Source: Loktanella sp.
Lineage (GTDB): Bacteria; Pseudomonadota; Alphaproteobacteria; Rhodobacterales; Rhodobacteraceae
Length of the DNA: 58,435 nucleotides
Direction of reading: 5' to 3'
Assembly (NCBI GenBank): GCA_024686085.1
Contig: JAIBDT010000010.1
Coordinates: 1 to 58,435 of the forward strand
Position numbers and translations under genes: made by a program
The notes under the pieces: model-generated
What the model was told of the DNA's origin: nothing
The model's database searches: none
The model's input: the letters and a program-made list of their open reading frames with translations, nothing else
In this document: positions 42,030 to 52,191 of the stretch, one piece after another
Numbering within the stretch: the first letter of the stretch is position 1
How the letters are laid out: each line of letters opens with the position of its first letter

Positions 42030-43197
42030 ACTGGGCCTGATCCCAAGTCCCGTCGCGCATGATATCACCAAGGATGCCGACCGCACGGCTGACGTCGCTT
42101 GCGTCGATGAACAGGGGTGTGAAGCCAAAGCGCATGATGTCGGGTGCGCGGAAGTCACCGACCACCCCTTGTGCAATCAATGCCTGCATGATCGCGTAGC
42201 CCTCGGGGTGGCGGAAAGAGACTTGGCTGCCGCGCACCTGTGGGTCACGTGGCGTTGCAAGGTGCAGATCGGGGCAGGCGGCTTCGACCTCGGCGATGAA
42301 CTGGTCGGATAGCGCAAGGCTGGTGGCACGCAGCGCATCCATGTCCACGCTGTCCCAGATGTCCATTGACGCATCTAGTGCCGCCATCTGTAGCACAGGT
42401 GGCGTGCCGACCCGCATGCGTTCGATCCCTGTTCCCGCGCGGTAGTCCAGATCAAACGCAAAGGGGGACGCATGGCCGAGCCAGCCTGACAGGGCAGGGC
42501 GCGTGCTGGCGATATGACGTGGCGCCACGTAGATGAACGCGGGCGCACCGGGGCCGCCGTTAAGGTATTTGTAGGTGCAGCCAACGGCGAAGTCGGCGTT
42601 GCATCCTGACAGGTCGACAGGCAAGGCCCCCGCAGAATGCGCAAGATCCCAGACCGTTACGATTCCAAGGTCATGGGCTGCTTTGGTCAAGGCGGCCATA
42701 TCGTGCATCCGCCCTGTGCGATAATCGACTTGGGTCAACATGAGGACCGCGATGTCTTTGGAAAGCGTGCCCATCACGTCTTCGGGGGCGACTGTTTGCA
42801 GCTCTAGCCCGCGCCCGAGAGAACCCACCAGCCCTTCGGCCATATAAAGGTCGGAGGGGAAGTTGCCGGTGTCTGATAAGATCACCTTACGGTCAGGGTT
42901 CATCTCGATGGCCGAGGCCAATGCTTGATAGACCTTGATCGACAACGTGTCGCCAAGTGTCACATGTCCCGCCTCGGCCCCGATCAACCGTCCGATCCGG
43001 TCCCCAAGGGCGGTGGGTTGTCCCATCCAGCCTGCTTTGTTCCAGCCTGTGATCAGCATTTCGCCCCATTCGTCGGTTACGGTTTGGGCGACCCTTTGTG
43101 CTGTTGCTTTCGGCAGCGGCCCAAGCGAGTTACCGTCGAGATAGATCATCCCTTCGGGCAGGTGAAACAGGGCTTTGGTTTGCGAAAAGTCAGTCAT
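42004..43197 (-). CDS. kynU: Kynureninase
   Basis: A 397-residue PLP enzyme that cleaves L-kynurenine to anthranilate and alanine. Features are MIYLDGNSLGPLPKATAQRV at the N-terminus, DLAHSAGALPVDLSGCNADF, and the PLP lysine motif GCTYKYLNGGPGAPAF. The start ATG 43197 shares its A with the stop of the DUF1304 gene (TAATG). kynA and kynB are not here, so upstream steps lie elsewhere. Confidence 0.94.
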   Translation of the reverse strand: MTDFSQTKALFHLPEGMIYLDGNSLGPLPKATAQRVAQTVTDEWGEMLITGWNKAGWMGQPTALGDRIGRLIGAEAGHVTLGDTLSIKVYQALASAIEMNPDRKVILSDTGNFPSDLYMAEGLVGSLGRGLELQTVAPEDVMGTLSKDIAVLMLTQVDYRTGRMHDMAALTKAAHDLGIVTVWDLAHSAGALPVDLSGCNADFAVGCTYKYLNGGPGAPAFIYVAPRHIASTRPALSGWLGHASPFAFDLDYRAGTGIERMRVGTPPVLQMAALDASMDIWDSVDMDALRATSLALSDQFIAEVEAACPDLHLATPRDPQVRGSQVSFRHPEGYAIMQALIAQGVVGDFRAPDIMRFGFTPLFIDASDVSRAVGILGDIMRDGTWDQAQFKTRAAVT

Positions 43198-43544
43198 TAG
43201 AGAGATATCCATACGGTTATGAGGGCGAGAATTGCGGGGATGCTTTGTGCGAAAAGTGCAGCACGGATGCCGCAGGACAGCGCATAAAGCCCTGCCACGA
43301 TGATGCAGCACAAAAGAAAGACGACCATGCCCATGTTACCTGTCGCCAAGCCGACCAGAAGGCCCGCAGCGAGGAAGCCGTTATAGAGCCCTTGGTTGGC
43401 CGCCATGATCACAGTTTGACTGGCGAGGTCTTGGGTTATCCCGAAGGCTTTGCGCGTCCGCGGGGCCTCCCATTTGACCATTTCCAGATACATGAAATAA
43501 AAGTGGATCGCGGCCACCAGTATCGTCAAAATTGATCCAAGCAT
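43197..43544 (-). CDS. DUF1304 family small membrane protein
   Basis: A 115-residue integral membrane protein with four hydrophobic segments. The DUF1304 signature is FYFMYLEMVKWEAPRTRKAFG plus the later AANQGLYNGFLAAGL. AGGAGG lies just upstream of ATG 43544, which shares its A with the SDR stop (TAATG). Function unknown. Its place between an SDR and kynU suggests co-expression rather than a proven link to tryptophan catabolism. Confidence 0.88.
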   Translation of the reverse strand: MLGSILTILVAAIHFYFMYLEMVKWEAPRTRKAFGITQDLASQTVIMAANQGLYNGFLAAGLLVGLATGNMGMVVFLLCCIIVAGLYALSCGIRAALFAQSIPAILALITVWISL

Positions 43545-44302
43545 TAAACTTGTCCTCCTGCAATTTGAATGGTCTGACCGTTGACCGAGCGGGCCGCATC
43601 CGAGCACAACCATAGCGCTGTTGCTGCGATTTCGTCGACCTCAAGCAGTGTGTTGTGACGATTCCCTTCGGCCATAACCGCAAGCGCGCCTGCCGCGTCG
43701 CTGTTGAGCCGCTTCATCAATCCGGGCAGTTGTCGGCGCAGGATATCTGTGTCCACATAGCCGGGGCAAATGGCGTTAAAGGTGATGGGCCTATCTATGT
43801 ATTCCTCGGACAGCCCACGGATCAATCCAATGACCGCGTGTTTGCTGACGGTGTAGGGCACGGCCCCTTTGAGGCCGCGCACCCCTGCGATGGAACTCAT
43901 GACGATCATGCGCGCTGGCATGTCCGCGGCAAGGGTCGCCATAGCGGCTTGCAGTGTCAGGAACACACCGTCCACGTTGGTCGCCATCATGCGCGACCAG
44001 TCAGCAAGAGATGTCGATGCGAATGCGCCGCCTTCGGCGATCCCTGCGTTGGCGATGCAAATCTGGATCGGGCCGCGCTTATTTGCAGCGTCGCTGATCC
44101 CTTCGCGCACGGAATATTCGTCCGATACATCCATCGGCAGCGCGTGGATGTTGGGATGAGAGGCGGCGACGGCGTTCAATACGTCGGCACGGCGTCCAGC
44201 GATTGTGACCTCGGCGCCTGCATTGGCCAAGGCGCGTGCGATACTTTCGCCAATTCCAGACCCTCCACCTGTTACCAGCGCGTGTTTGTCCTTATGTTCC
44301 AT
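43544..44302 (-). CDS. Short-chain dehydrogenase/reductase (3-hydroxybutyrate dehydrogenase-like)
   Basis: A 252-residue classical SDR. The cofactor motif is ALVTGGGSGIGESIARAL, then CIANAGIAE, the catalytic Ser in MSSIAGVRGLKG, and Tyr-Lys in PYTVSKHAV. ATG 44302 is preceded by GGGAG. It is the first gene of a three-gene operon with DUF1304 and kynU. The resemblance is to D-3-hydroxybutyrate dehydrogenases, but specificity is not certain. Confidence 0.9.
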   Translation of the reverse strand: MEHKDKHALVTGGGSGIGESIARALANAGAEVTIAGRRADVLNAVAASHPNIHALPMDVSDEYSVREGISDAANKRGPIQICIANAGIAEGGAFASTSLADWSRMMATNVDGVFLTLQAAMATLAADMPARMIVMSSIAGVRGLKGAVPYTVSKHAVIGLIRGLSEEYIDRPITFNAICPGYVDTDILRRQLPGLMKRLNSDAAGALAVMAEGNRHNTLLEVDEIAATALWLCSDAARSVNGQTIQIAGGQV

Positions 44303-44364
44303 ATCATCTCCCTTGCGGCATGGTATCGCAGGGATACCCCGTGACAAGCAGATAAGGACCGCAA

Positions 44365-44823
44365 ATGCGTTTGAAGAAGCTGATTGATATCCCGCCCGTT
44401 TGGCTATTGCTTGCCGTTTTAGTCACCTGGCAAATTGGCGTCATGCGCCCCTTTGGCCTATCGTTGGATTTTCCTGTCGTTCAACTTTTGAGCGGCGTTT
44501 TGATTGGTGGCGGGATCATTTTGATGCTGTTGGCGGTCATGGAGATGCGCAAGCGCCGCACGACGATTGTACCGCACCGCGAGGCGGAAAGTCTTGTCAC
44601 GTCTGGCATTTTCAAGCGTACCCGTAACCCGATCTATCTGGGTGATGCGCTGGTCCTTGCGGGACTTGCGTTGCGTTGGGATGCTGTTTTGGCGTTGGTC
44701 TTGGTCCCTGTTTTTGTCTGGGTCATCGAAAAACGCTTTATCATTCCCGAAGAAAACATGCTGCGCCGCAAATTTCGCGCCGACTTTGCCCGCTATGAGC
44801 AGAAGACTCGCCGTTGGGTTTAA
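44365..44823 (+). CDS. Isoprenylcysteine carboxyl methyltransferase-like membrane protein
   Basis: A 152-residue membrane methyltransferase of the ICMT/PEMT fold. It has about four hydrophobic segments and the typical core GIFKRTRNPIYLGDALVLAG and KRFIIPEENMLRRKF with FARYEQKTRRWV at the end. In bacteria these methylate lipids or small molecules; the substrate is not known. It is divergent from the SDR operon with a 62-bp spacer. Confidence 0.85.
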   Translation: MRLKKLIDIPPVWLLLAVLVTWQIGVMRPFGLSLDFPVVQLLSGVLIGGGIILMLLAVMEMRKRRTTIVPHREAESLVTSGIFKRTRNPIYLGDALVLAGLALRWDAVLALVLVPVFVWVIEKRFIIPEENMLRRKFRADFARYEQKTRRWV

Positions 44824-44929
44824 TCTCCAGTTAGCGCAAGCAGGCTTTGTTCGTTTCGCTACATACTTGTGAAATATTATTGCGCAGGTTAGGTCTTCTG
44901 CACTGCAAAATCGCGCAAGGGGATAATCG

Positions 44930-46504
44930 ATGAAAATCGGGACACCAAAAGAAATATTCGAAGGCGAGAACCGTGTGGCAATGACGCCCGCATCCGCCCG
45001 AGATCTGCAAAAACTTGGATACGACTGCGTTATCGAATCCGGTGCAGGCAAGGCCGCTGGCTTTTCAGATGCGGCATATAAAGACGCGGGCGTGGAGGTT
45101 GTCAAAACTGGCACCGCCCTGTTCAAGGCCGCTGATATCATCGCTAAAGTGCGCCCGCCTTCAGATGCCGAGACCAAGCGCTTGCGCGAGGGTCAAACGC
45201 TGATCTCGTTCTTCTATCCAGCCCAGAACGACAAACTGATGGATCTTGCCAACAAGCAAGGTGCCACCGTTATCGCCATGGATATGGTGCCGCGCATTAG
45301 CCGCGCCCAGAAGATGGACGCGCTATCGTCGATGGCCAATATTGCGGGCTACCGTGCTGTGATTGAGGCCTCTAATAACTTTGGCCGCTTCTTTACTGGC
45401 CAGATTACTGCGGCGGGTAAAGTGCCCCCTGCGAAGGTTCTGGTTGTTGGTGCGGGTGTTGCGGGTCTTGCGGCGATCGGCACGGCCACGTCGTTGGGTG
45501 CTGTCACTTACGCATTTGATGTCCGCCCAGAAGTGGCAGAGCAAGTTGAAAGCATGGGCGCCGAGTTTGTGTTCCTTGATTTCAAAGAGGAACAGCAGGA
45601 CGGGGCCGCAACGGGTGGTTATGCCTCTGTGTCTTCGCCCGAATTTGCCGCAGCCCAGTTGGCCAAGTTCCGCGAAATCGCCCCAGATATGGATATCGTG
45701 ATCACGACCGCGCTGATCCCGGGCCGTGATGCGCCAGAGTTGTGGACCAAAGATATGGTCGAAAGCATGAAGCCAGGATCGGTGATTATCGACCTTGCGG
45801 CTGAACGTGGTGGTAACTGCAAGCTGACCGTGATGGACGAGAAAGTTGTTACTGAGAATGGTGTCACAATCATCGGTTATACCGATTTCCCAAGCCGGAT
45901 GGCGGCACAGTCGTCTACGCTGTATTCCACGAACATCCGCCACATGATGACGGACCTCACGCCTGCAAAAGACGGTGTGCCAGTCCACAACATGGAAGAC
46001 GATGTGATCCGTGGGGCGACAGCGACACATGCTGGCGAGGTGACATTCCCGCCGCCGAAGCCGAAGATCGCAGCGATTGCCGCAGCCCCGAAAAAGGCCG
46101 CGCCAAAGGAACTGACGGCTGAAGAAAAGCGCGCCGCAGAAACAGCTGCATTCAAGCTACAGACCCGCAACCAAGTTAGCATGCTTGCCATTGGTGGCGC
46201 GTTGTTGCTTGCGATTGGTTTGGTTGCACCGGCCAGTTTCATGCAGCACTTTATCGTGTTTGTGTTGTCGGTCTTTATCGGCTTCCAAGTGATCTGGGGC
46301 GTTGCACATAGCTTGCACACGCCGCTGATGGCTGTGACCAACGCGATCTCTTCGATCATCATTTTGGGCGCGCTTGTGCAGATCGGATCGGGGTCTTTCC
46401 TTGTGATCATCTTGGCCGCACTTGCTGTCTTTATGACGGGTATCAACATCTTCGGGGGTTTCCTCGTGACACGGCGTATGCTCGCCATGTTCCAGAAATC
46501 TTAA
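44930..46504 (+). CDS. pntA: NAD(P) transhydrogenase subunit alpha
   Basis: A 524-residue alpha subunit of the proton-translocating transhydrogenase, which uses proton motive force to make NADPH from NADH. It starts MKIGTPKEIFEGENRVAMTP. The NAD-binding site is VLVVGAGVAGLAAIGTATS near residue 172, and four membrane segments lie at about 405-520. This is the full-length E. coli-type alpha chain, not the split PntAA/PntAB form. AAGGGG precedes the ATG. pntB follows after 12 bases. Confidence 0.95.
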   Translation: MKIGTPKEIFEGENRVAMTPASARDLQKLGYDCVIESGAGKAAGFSDAAYKDAGVEVVKTGTALFKAADIIAKVRPPSDAETKRLREGQTLISFFYPAQNDKLMDLANKQGATVIAMDMVPRISRAQKMDALSSMANIAGYRAVIEASNNFGRFFTGQITAAGKVPPAKVLVVGAGVAGLAAIGTATSLGAVTYAFDVRPEVAEQVESMGAEFVFLDFKEEQQDGAATGGYASVSSPEFAAAQLAKFREIAPDMDIVITTALIPGRDAPELWTKDMVESMKPGSVIIDLAAERGGNCKLTVMDEKVVTENGVTIIGYTDFPSRMAAQSSTLYSTNIRHMMTDLTPAKDGVPVHNMEDDVIRGATATHAGEVTFPPPKPKIAAIAAAPKKAAPKELTAEEKRAAETAAFKLQTRNQVSMLAIGGALLLAIGLVAPASFMQHFIVFVLSVFIGFQVIWGVAHSLHTPLMAVTNAISSIIILGALVQIGSGSFLVIILAALAVFMTGINIFGGFLVTRRMLAMFQKS

Positions 46505-46516
46505 GGGGTTAGACAC

Positions 46517-47950
46517 ATGGAATTCGGATTTACAACAGCGGCTTACGTGGTCGCAGCCGTCCTTTTCATCCTCTCGCTGGGTGGCCTGTCTGGACAAGAA
46601 AGCGCCAAGCGCGCGGTATGGTATGGCATTGTAGGCATGGGCCTAGCGGTTGCTGCTACTTTGGTCGGTCCGGGGGCTGGGTATTGGTTCTTGTCACTGC
46701 TGATGATCATTGGCGGCGGCATCATCGGGCATCAACTGGCGACAAAGGTGCAGATGACGCAGATGCCTGAACTGGTGGCTGCGATGCACAGTCTTGTTGG
46801 CCTCGCGGCTGTCTTTGTGGGCTATATCGCCCATTTCGAGCTGAACCGTGTTTTTGGCATGGGCATGGGGTCGCGTAATGCGCTTGAAGGGTTTGCAGCG
46901 ATGCTTGCCCATAAGTCGGGTGTCGAAATCGCGATTTTGCGGGTTGAGCTGTTCCTTGGCGTGTTCATCGGTGCGATCACCTTTACGGGGTCGGTTATTG
47001 CTTATGGCAAACTCGCGGGTCGTGTGAACTCTGCAGCGCAAAAACTGCCTGGTGGTCATTTCCTGAATATCGCAGCGGCAGCGATCGCTGTGCTGACGCT
47101 GGTTTGGTACTTTAACACAGGCGGGTTCCTGCCGTTGTTCATCATGACGCTGGCGGCGCTGTTTATCGGTTATCACCTGATCATGGGCATTGGTGGAGCG
47201 GATATGCCTGTGGTCGTGTCGATGCTGAACTCTTATTCAGGTTGGGCTGCTGCCGCGATTGGTTTTAGCCTTGGCAACGATCTGTTGATTGTCGTTGGTG
47301 CTTTGGTCGGCTCGTCCGGTGCGATCTTGTCCTACATCATGTGTAAGGCGATGAACCGGTCGTTTGTGTCGGTGATCTTGGGCGGCTTTGGTGGTCCCGC
47401 AGGCGAGCAGATGGCGGTTGAGGGCGAACAAATCGCCATCGACAGCGATGGTGTCGCAACGGCTTTGAATGAAGCTGACAGCGTCATCATTATTCCCGGT
47501 TACGGGATGGCGGTTGCGCAAGCGCAATCCTCGGTCGCGGAACTGGTGCGCAAGTTGCGTGCGCAGGGCAAGAACGTGCGCTTTGCGATCCACCCTGTTG
47601 CGGGCCGGTTGCCGGGCCACATGAACGTGCTGCTGGCTGAGGCGAAGGTGCCGTATGACATCGTGATGGAAATGGACGAGATCAACGAGGACTTCCCGAC
47701 AACGGACGTCGCGATTGTGATCGGGTCCAATGATATCGTGAACCCCGCAGCGCAAGACGACCCAAACAGCCCTATCGCGGGTATGCCTGTTCTGGAATGC
47801 TGGAAAGCCAAGCAAGTGTTCGTGTCCAAGCGTGGACAAGGCACGGGTTATTCGGGCATCGAGAACCCGCTGTTCTATAAAGAGAACACGCGCATGTTCT
47901 ACGGTGACGCGAAAAAGTCATTGGATGAACTTCTACCAAAGATCGACTAG
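46517..47950 (+). CDS. pntB: NAD(P) transhydrogenase subunit beta
   Basis: A 477-residue beta subunit. The N-terminal half has about nine hydrophobic segments ([39 protein letters not shown]). The C-terminal domain binds NADP(H), with [38 protein letters not shown] and a [18 protein letters not shown] loop. AAGGGG precedes the ATG. It ends 10 bases before a strong terminator. Confidence 0.96.
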   Translation: MEFGFTTAAYVVAAVLFILSLGGLSGQESAKRAVWYGIVGMGLAVAATLVGPGAGYWFLSLLMIIGGGIIGHQLATKVQMTQMPELVAAMHSLVGLAAVFVGYIAHFELNRVFGMGMGSRNALEGFAAMLAHKSGVEIAILRVELFLGVFIGAITFTGSVIAYGKLAGRVNSAAQKLPGGHFLNIAAAAIAVLTLVWYFNTGGFLPLFIMTLAALFIGYHLIMGIGGADMPVVVSMLNSYSGWAAAAIGFSLGNDLLIVVGALVGSSGAILSYIMCKAMNRSFVSVILGGFGGPAGEQMAVEGEQIAIDSDGVATALNEADSVIIIPGYGMAVAQAQSSVAELVRKLRAQGKNVRFAIHPVAGRLPGHMNVLLAEAKVPYDIVMEMDEINEDFPTTDVAIVIGSNDIVNPAAQDDPNSPIAGMPVLECWKAKQVFVSKRGQGTGYSGIENPLFYKENTRMFYGDAKKSLDELLPKID

Positions 47951-47960
47951 ATCGCATATA

Positions 47961-47990
47961 AGCCCCGCCAGACACGGCGGGGCTTTTTTA
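47961..47990 (+). terminator. Rho-independent terminator after pntAB
   Basis: Stem AAGCCCCGCC / GGCGGGGCTT with a short loop, followed by a run of T residues, 10 bases after the pntB stop. Confidence 0.92.
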
Positions 47991-48008
47991 CGTGTGGTAT
48001 TTTTTTGA

Positions 48009-48767
48009 ATGAATAACGCATCTGATAATTACAATCCAAAGGGCAATGGTAAGGACAAGGCCGTCCAAGCGGTCCACTTTGTCGAGGCAGAGCCACCTGC
48101 ACATTTACGCGGGATTGTGCACCGGTTTTTGGAACTGAAGACCGACCCTGTTTTAGCCGACGATTACCGGTTTCATGCGCTGCCAGATGCATGTGCCTAC
48201 ATTGTTTTCGACCAGCTTCATTTGACGATTACGGGTGTGTCAAAGTTGCGTGCCACGTCCGAGGAATTCAACTTGGGCAGATCGTTTCACTTTGTGAATA
48301 TTCGTTTTCTGCCCGGCGTTTGGCAGACCAGTGGCGAGCCGATCTCGCATGGGATGGTCGATGCGTCTTATCAGGGCCAGCTGCCATTGTTGGACGTGAA
48401 CCGAGACTTGGCGGGCTGTGATTTTGCTACCCAGCAAGAGGTGTTGACCCAGTTCGTGGATGTTCTTGTGCAAAGCGGACAAGTGGCTGTGAACCCTGTA
48501 ACCGAGATGATTTTTCAAAGGTTTGATGATATTGCATCAGTTGCAGATATGGCCGAGGCCGCGGGTGTGTCAGCCCGCCAGTTACAGCGCATCTTGAAAC
48601 ATACCACAGGATTTTCCCCGCATGATTTGCTGAAAGTCTTACGCTTGCAGCAGTCTTTGAACGGCAGCGATACGTGGTCCTATGCCGATCAATCGCATTT
48701 TATCCACTCTTTTCGCAATGCGACCGGATACACGCCCGGAAAATACGCAAAAAAGTTTGATGTCTGA
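48009..48767 (+). CDS. AraC family transcriptional regulator with DUF6597-like sensor
   Basis: A 252-residue regulator. The C-terminal third has two helix-turn-helix elements (SVADMAEAAGVSARQLQRIL; DQSHFIHSFRNATGYTPGKY). The N-terminal part (residues 20-150) matches the DUF6597-type cupin-like region (FHALPDACAYIVFDQ; RFLPGVWQTSGEP). It lies 67 bases upstream of a VOC protein on the same strand, possibly its target. Confidence 0.85.
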   Translation: MNNASDNYNPKGNGKDKAVQAVHFVEAEPPAHLRGIVHRFLELKTDPVLADDYRFHALPDACAYIVFDQLHLTITGVSKLRATSEEFNLGRSFHFVNIRFLPGVWQTSGEPISHGMVDASYQGQLPLLDVNRDLAGCDFATQQEVLTQFVDVLVQSGQVAVNPVTEMIFQRFDDIASVADMAEAAGVSARQLQRILKHTTGFSPHDLLKVLRLQQSLNGSDTWSYADQSHFIHSFRNATGYTPGKYAKKFDV

Positions 48768-48834
48768 AATCTACAATACCGAGGATCGGCCAGCCGCTAA
48801 ACAGGGGACATAACGACAGCAAAAGGAGTTGAAT

Positions 48835-49215
48835 ATGTCTAAGATGAACCCAGTAGGTTGGTTTGATATTTTTGTGAACGATTTGGATCGTGCTACAGCA
48901 TTTTACCAAACTGTTCTTGGCGCAAAGCTCGAGGTCATGGTTGACCCGACAGGCGAGTCCCAGATGATGAGCTTTCCAAGCGACATGAGCGTGTATGGTG
49001 CTGGCGGCGCATTGACCAAGGCCGCACATGGCAAGCCCGGTGTCGGCGGGACGATCATCTATTTCATGGCGCAGGATTGCGCGGTTGAGCAGGCCCGTGT
49101 TGCGGATGCAGGCGGTGTTGTGATCAGGCCAAAGTTCTCGATTGGTGATTTCGGCTTTGTCACATTGATTCAAGACACGGAAGGCAACATCTTTGGTTTG
49201 AATTCAATGGTGTAA
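48835..49215 (+). CDS. VOC (glyoxalase/bleomycin-resistance) family protein
   Basis: A 126-residue two-module VOC protein (GWFDIFVNDLDRATAFYQTV at the start; FVTLIQDTEGNIFGLNSMV at the end). ATG 48835 has AAGGAG 6 bases upstream. Family members bind a divalent metal and act as lyases, dioxygenases or binding proteins; specificity unknown. Its neighbour is an AraC regulator. Confidence 0.88.
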   Translation: MSKMNPVGWFDIFVNDLDRATAFYQTVLGAKLEVMVDPTGESQMMSFPSDMSVYGAGGALTKAAHGKPGVGGTIIYFMAQDCAVEQARVADAGGVVIRPKFSIGDFGFVTLIQDTEGNIFGLNSMV

Positions 49216-49469
49216 TCAATGCCTGCGGGCCCGCGTGAGCCTGCTGGCGTTTCGTTTGCCGTTAAGCTCCAAAGGCTGGCGGCAAACCGCGGCACACGAT
49301 TGCATCTGGATGACAGGGGAGCGACCATGGGAATGATCCAAGTGCCAGCTTTTCAAAAAATCATTTTGTGACGCGGAAAGAAACAGTCTGTGCCGCGGAT
49401 ATTAACTAAGATATTTAGACGCAAAGCGTGCATTGCGTTAAGGTGGCGCAACTTTGGGATAGCTTAATC

Positions 49470-50141
49470 ATGACAAATTTTTTGACTTCTGCGGTACCTT
49501 TTACTTGCCTATTGTTCGCCGCTGCATGTGGCGGCAGCAATGGCGGTAGTGAACTAGATAGTTTTGAAGACCGGATATTGGACGCGCAGGAAGAAGCTGA
49601 GCGTATCGCCGCTATTCCGGGCACCGCGTGGGCGCAAATGCCTACACGGGGCACAGCGAGTTTTGCCGGATCGGCAGCGTTGATAATTGATCCGATCGAA
49701 GAACGTGATGATGACGATATTGTTGTCATCGGAGACGCGAGCCTCACGGCCAATTTCGGGCGTGGCTCCATGACGGGCACGATCGACAATATGCAAGGCA
49801 TCACCAATCTGACTGAAACCGATGGTGACATGGTTGATGTTAATGGCGTGATCAACATCGGCAATGACCTGTCCATAATTGGCGACGACTTTGATGATAA
49901 CCTGACCGATAATCCTAATGATTGGCTTGCGGATTATAACGGATTGCTGACGATTGAAGGTGACAGATACGAGGTCGAAGGCATCCTTGAAGATCAGTTT
50001 GTCGGTACGCGAGCGAACCCTGCGAGCGGTCAAAGCGTAGTGCGCGGGATCATTGGGTTTGATGAGGACGGCTATGCGACTGTGAATGGTCAGATGGAAG
50101 AAGTGCCCGCATATTTGGAAGTCTTTGGCGAAAACCGTTAA
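49470..50141 (+). CDS. Transferrin-binding-protein-B-like lipoprotein
   Basis: A 223-residue probable surface or outer-membrane lipoprotein: signal FTCLLFAAAC with Cys20, a Gly/Ser linker, then a beta-rich domain with GTASFAGSAALIID and GDASLTANFGRGSMTGTIDN, the pattern of the TbpB/HpuA-type C-lobe barrel. The following part is Asp-rich. It could bind iron, heme or another ligand, but no TonB receptor or Slam gene is adjacent. The open frame extends to 49428, but ATG 49470 gives the signal peptide directly. Confidence 0.65.
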   Translation: MTNFLTSAVPFTCLLFAAACGGSNGGSELDSFEDRILDAQEEAERIAAIPGTAWAQMPTRGTASFAGSAALIIDPIEERDDDDIVVIGDASLTANFGRGSMTGTIDNMQGITNLTETDGDMVDVNGVINIGNDLSIIGDDFDDNLTDNPNDWLADYNGLLTIEGDRYEVEGILEDQFVGTRANPASGQSVVRGIIGFDEDGYATVNGQMEEVPAYLEVFGENR

Positions 50142-50180
50142 AACCCATCCGGTTGTATTACGGAGTATGAGGTTAAACCA

Positions 50181-50726
50181 CTATTGTGCCTGAACCCATG
50201 TACCGCTTGCAATGCCGTCAAGAGTCCAACTGCCGATCCGCCAACGCACCAGCCGTAACGTCGGGAACCCGATATGGGCGGTCATGCGCCTAACTTGCCT
50301 GTTACGCCCTTCGCTGATTGTGACCTCGATCCACGTGTCTGGCACGGATTTGCGAAACCGCACGGGCGGGTCGCGATCCCAGAGTGCAGGCGGGTCGATG
50401 AGGCGCACCTTTGCAGGGCGTGTAGGTCCGTCTTTTAACGTCACCCCATCCCGCAACGGCTGTAGGTCTTTGTCGGTGGGCGTGCCCTCGACTTGCACGT
50501 AATAGGTTTTGGACATCTTATGCTTGGGGTCTGCAATTTTGGCTTGCAGGGCCCCGTCGTCCGTCAGCAGCAGCAACCCTTCGCTATCACGGTCCAGTCT
50601 GCCCGCGGGGTAGACATGCGGCACGTCCACATAGACCGACAAAGTAGGCCGTGTTGTGGGGCTTTTCGTGTCGGTGAATTGCGACAGTACGCCAAAGGGT
50701 TTGTTGAGCAAGATAAGTCGGGTCAT
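50181..50726 (-). CDS. rluE: Ribosomal large subunit pseudouridine synthase (RluE type)
   Basis: A 181-residue pseudouridine synthase of the RsuA/RluE family, without the N-terminal S4 domain. The catalytic motif is [20 protein letters not shown] with the active Asp, followed by [13 protein letters not shown] and a C-terminal [20 protein letters not shown]. RluE modifies U2457 of 23S rRNA in E. coli. It is alone on its strand. Confidence 0.92.
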   Translation of the reverse strand: MTRLILLNKPFGVLSQFTDTKSPTTRPTLSVYVDVPHVYPAGRLDRDSEGLLLLTDDGALQAKIADPKHKMSKTYYVQVEGTPTDKDLQPLRDGVTLKDGPTRPAKVRLIDPPALWDRDPPVRFRKSVPDTWIEVTISEGRNRQVRRMTAHIGFPTLRLVRWRIGSWTLDGIASGTWVQAQ

Positions 50727-51013
50727 GATATTGGTTTAGCCCGCCGCGAATACAGCGACTACCCCCAAATTTTCCATCTGAAATCCGCCGCAAGTCCTGT
50801 GCCGGTCAAACTAATTTTGCTGTTGCGCAATTTGCCCTTGCACGAATCCAACAATAGCCTAAATGGCGGTTTATAGAAGCCAACGCACGCGCCTCTGGCC
50901 GGTGACAGTCATCACATGTGTTTACGTAGCGACGGTAACTTCTCCCTTGGAACTGAGCGGTCTCGTGTTAGGGTTGTCACCCACACTATGGCCGGGTCTA
51001 CTGGAGATGACAG

Positions 51014-52183
51014 ATGACTGTTGAACTTGCGAGCGCTGACGCGCAACCCATTAACGTCCATGCTCGCCTTGATGCATATTGCGCGGCGAATACTTTTGAT
51101 CAGCCGACCCTTGTGTTGGATGTTGATCTAGTCGAGCAGCAATATCATGCCCTGAAAGAAGGTCTCGGATACGCTGACATCCACTACGCTGTGAAAGCGA
51201 ACCCTGCCGAAGAAATCATTGCCCGTTTGGTCAAATTGGGCTCGCATTTTGATGCTGCGTCCAAGGCCGAAGTTGCTTTGTGCCTCAAGCATGGGGCTGA
51301 TCCTGCGCATGTGTCTTTTGGTAACACGGTCAAGCGGTCGTCCGACATTGCTTGGGCTCATGCCCAAGGGATCACGCTGTTTTCTGCTGATGCCGAACAA
51401 GAGCTTGAGAAGATTGCGATCTCCGCGCCAGGTGCGCAGGTTTATATCCGTTTGATTGTCGAGATTTCCCAGGCAGATTGGCCGCTTTCCCGCAAGTTCG
51501 GCTGCGACTCCGCGACGGCCATTCGCCTGTTGTCTTACGCAAAGTCCCTTGGCCTTGATCCGATCGGGTTCTCGTTCCATGTCGGATCACAGACCCGCAA
51601 GGCTGCGATGTGGGGTCCGTCTTTGGACGCGCTAGCTGAAATCTGGCACGCGGCAAAAGCGGCGGGTCACGAATTGACCTTGCTTAACATCGGCGGCGGT
51701 TTCCCTGCGTTTTATGGCGAGACAATCGAGGCCCCGACAGATTACGCCTCTGCTGTGATGGAGCAAATCATCAGCCGCTTTGGCAAAGTCCCACGTATCA
51801 TGGCGGAGCCGGGCCGTGGTTTGGTCGCAGAAGCAGGCGTGATCGTGTCTGAGGTGTTGCTTGTGTCGCGCAAATCTGACCGCGATATGCACCGTTGGGT
51901 TTATCTTGATATTGGCCGTTTCTCGGGCTTGGCCGAAACAGAAGGCGAGGCGATCCGGTATCAGTTCGAGACCCCGCGCGATGGCGATCCGGTTGGTCCG
52001 TGCATCATGGCGGGTCCTTCGTGCGATAGTGCCGATGTCTTGTATGAAAAGCGCCCCATGTTGTTACCGATTAGCCTGCGCGCAGGTGACCGAGTGCTGA
52101 TCCGCAATACTGGTGCCTATACATCGACGTACTCAAGCGTGTGCTTTAACGGCTTTCCGCCGCTGGCTGTCGTTGTAATCTAA
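51014..52183 (+). CDS. Type III PLP-dependent decarboxylase (ornithine/lysine decarboxylase family)
   Basis: A 389-residue enzyme of the alanine-racemase-like decarboxylases, making putrescine from ornithine (or cadaverine from lysine). The PLP lysine is in ADIHYAVKANPAEEI; other motifs are FSFHVGSQTRKA, LNIGGGFPAF, RIMAEPGRGLVAEAG and the catalytic GPSCDSADVLY. GGAGATGACAG precedes the ATG. A 287-bp upstream spacer may hold a polyamine-responsive leader, but none is evident. A strong hairpin follows. Confidence 0.92.
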   Translation: MTVELASADAQPINVHARLDAYCAANTFDQPTLVLDVDLVEQQYHALKEGLGYADIHYAVKANPAEEIIARLVKLGSHFDAASKAEVALCLKHGADPAHVSFGNTVKRSSDIAWAHAQGITLFSADAEQELEKIAISAPGAQVYIRLIVEISQADWPLSRKFGCDSATAIRLLSYAKSLGLDPIGFSFHVGSQTRKAAMWGPSLDALAEIWHAAKAAGHELTLLNIGGGFPAFYGETIEAPTDYASAVMEQIISRFGKVPRIMAEPGRGLVAEAGVIVSEVLLVSRKSDRDMHRWVYLDIGRFSGLAETEGEAIRYQFETPRDGDPVGPCIMAGPSCDSADVLYEKRPMLLPISLRAGDRVLIRNTGAYTSTYSSVCFNGFPPLAVVVI

Positions 52184-52191
52184 CGGAAAAT

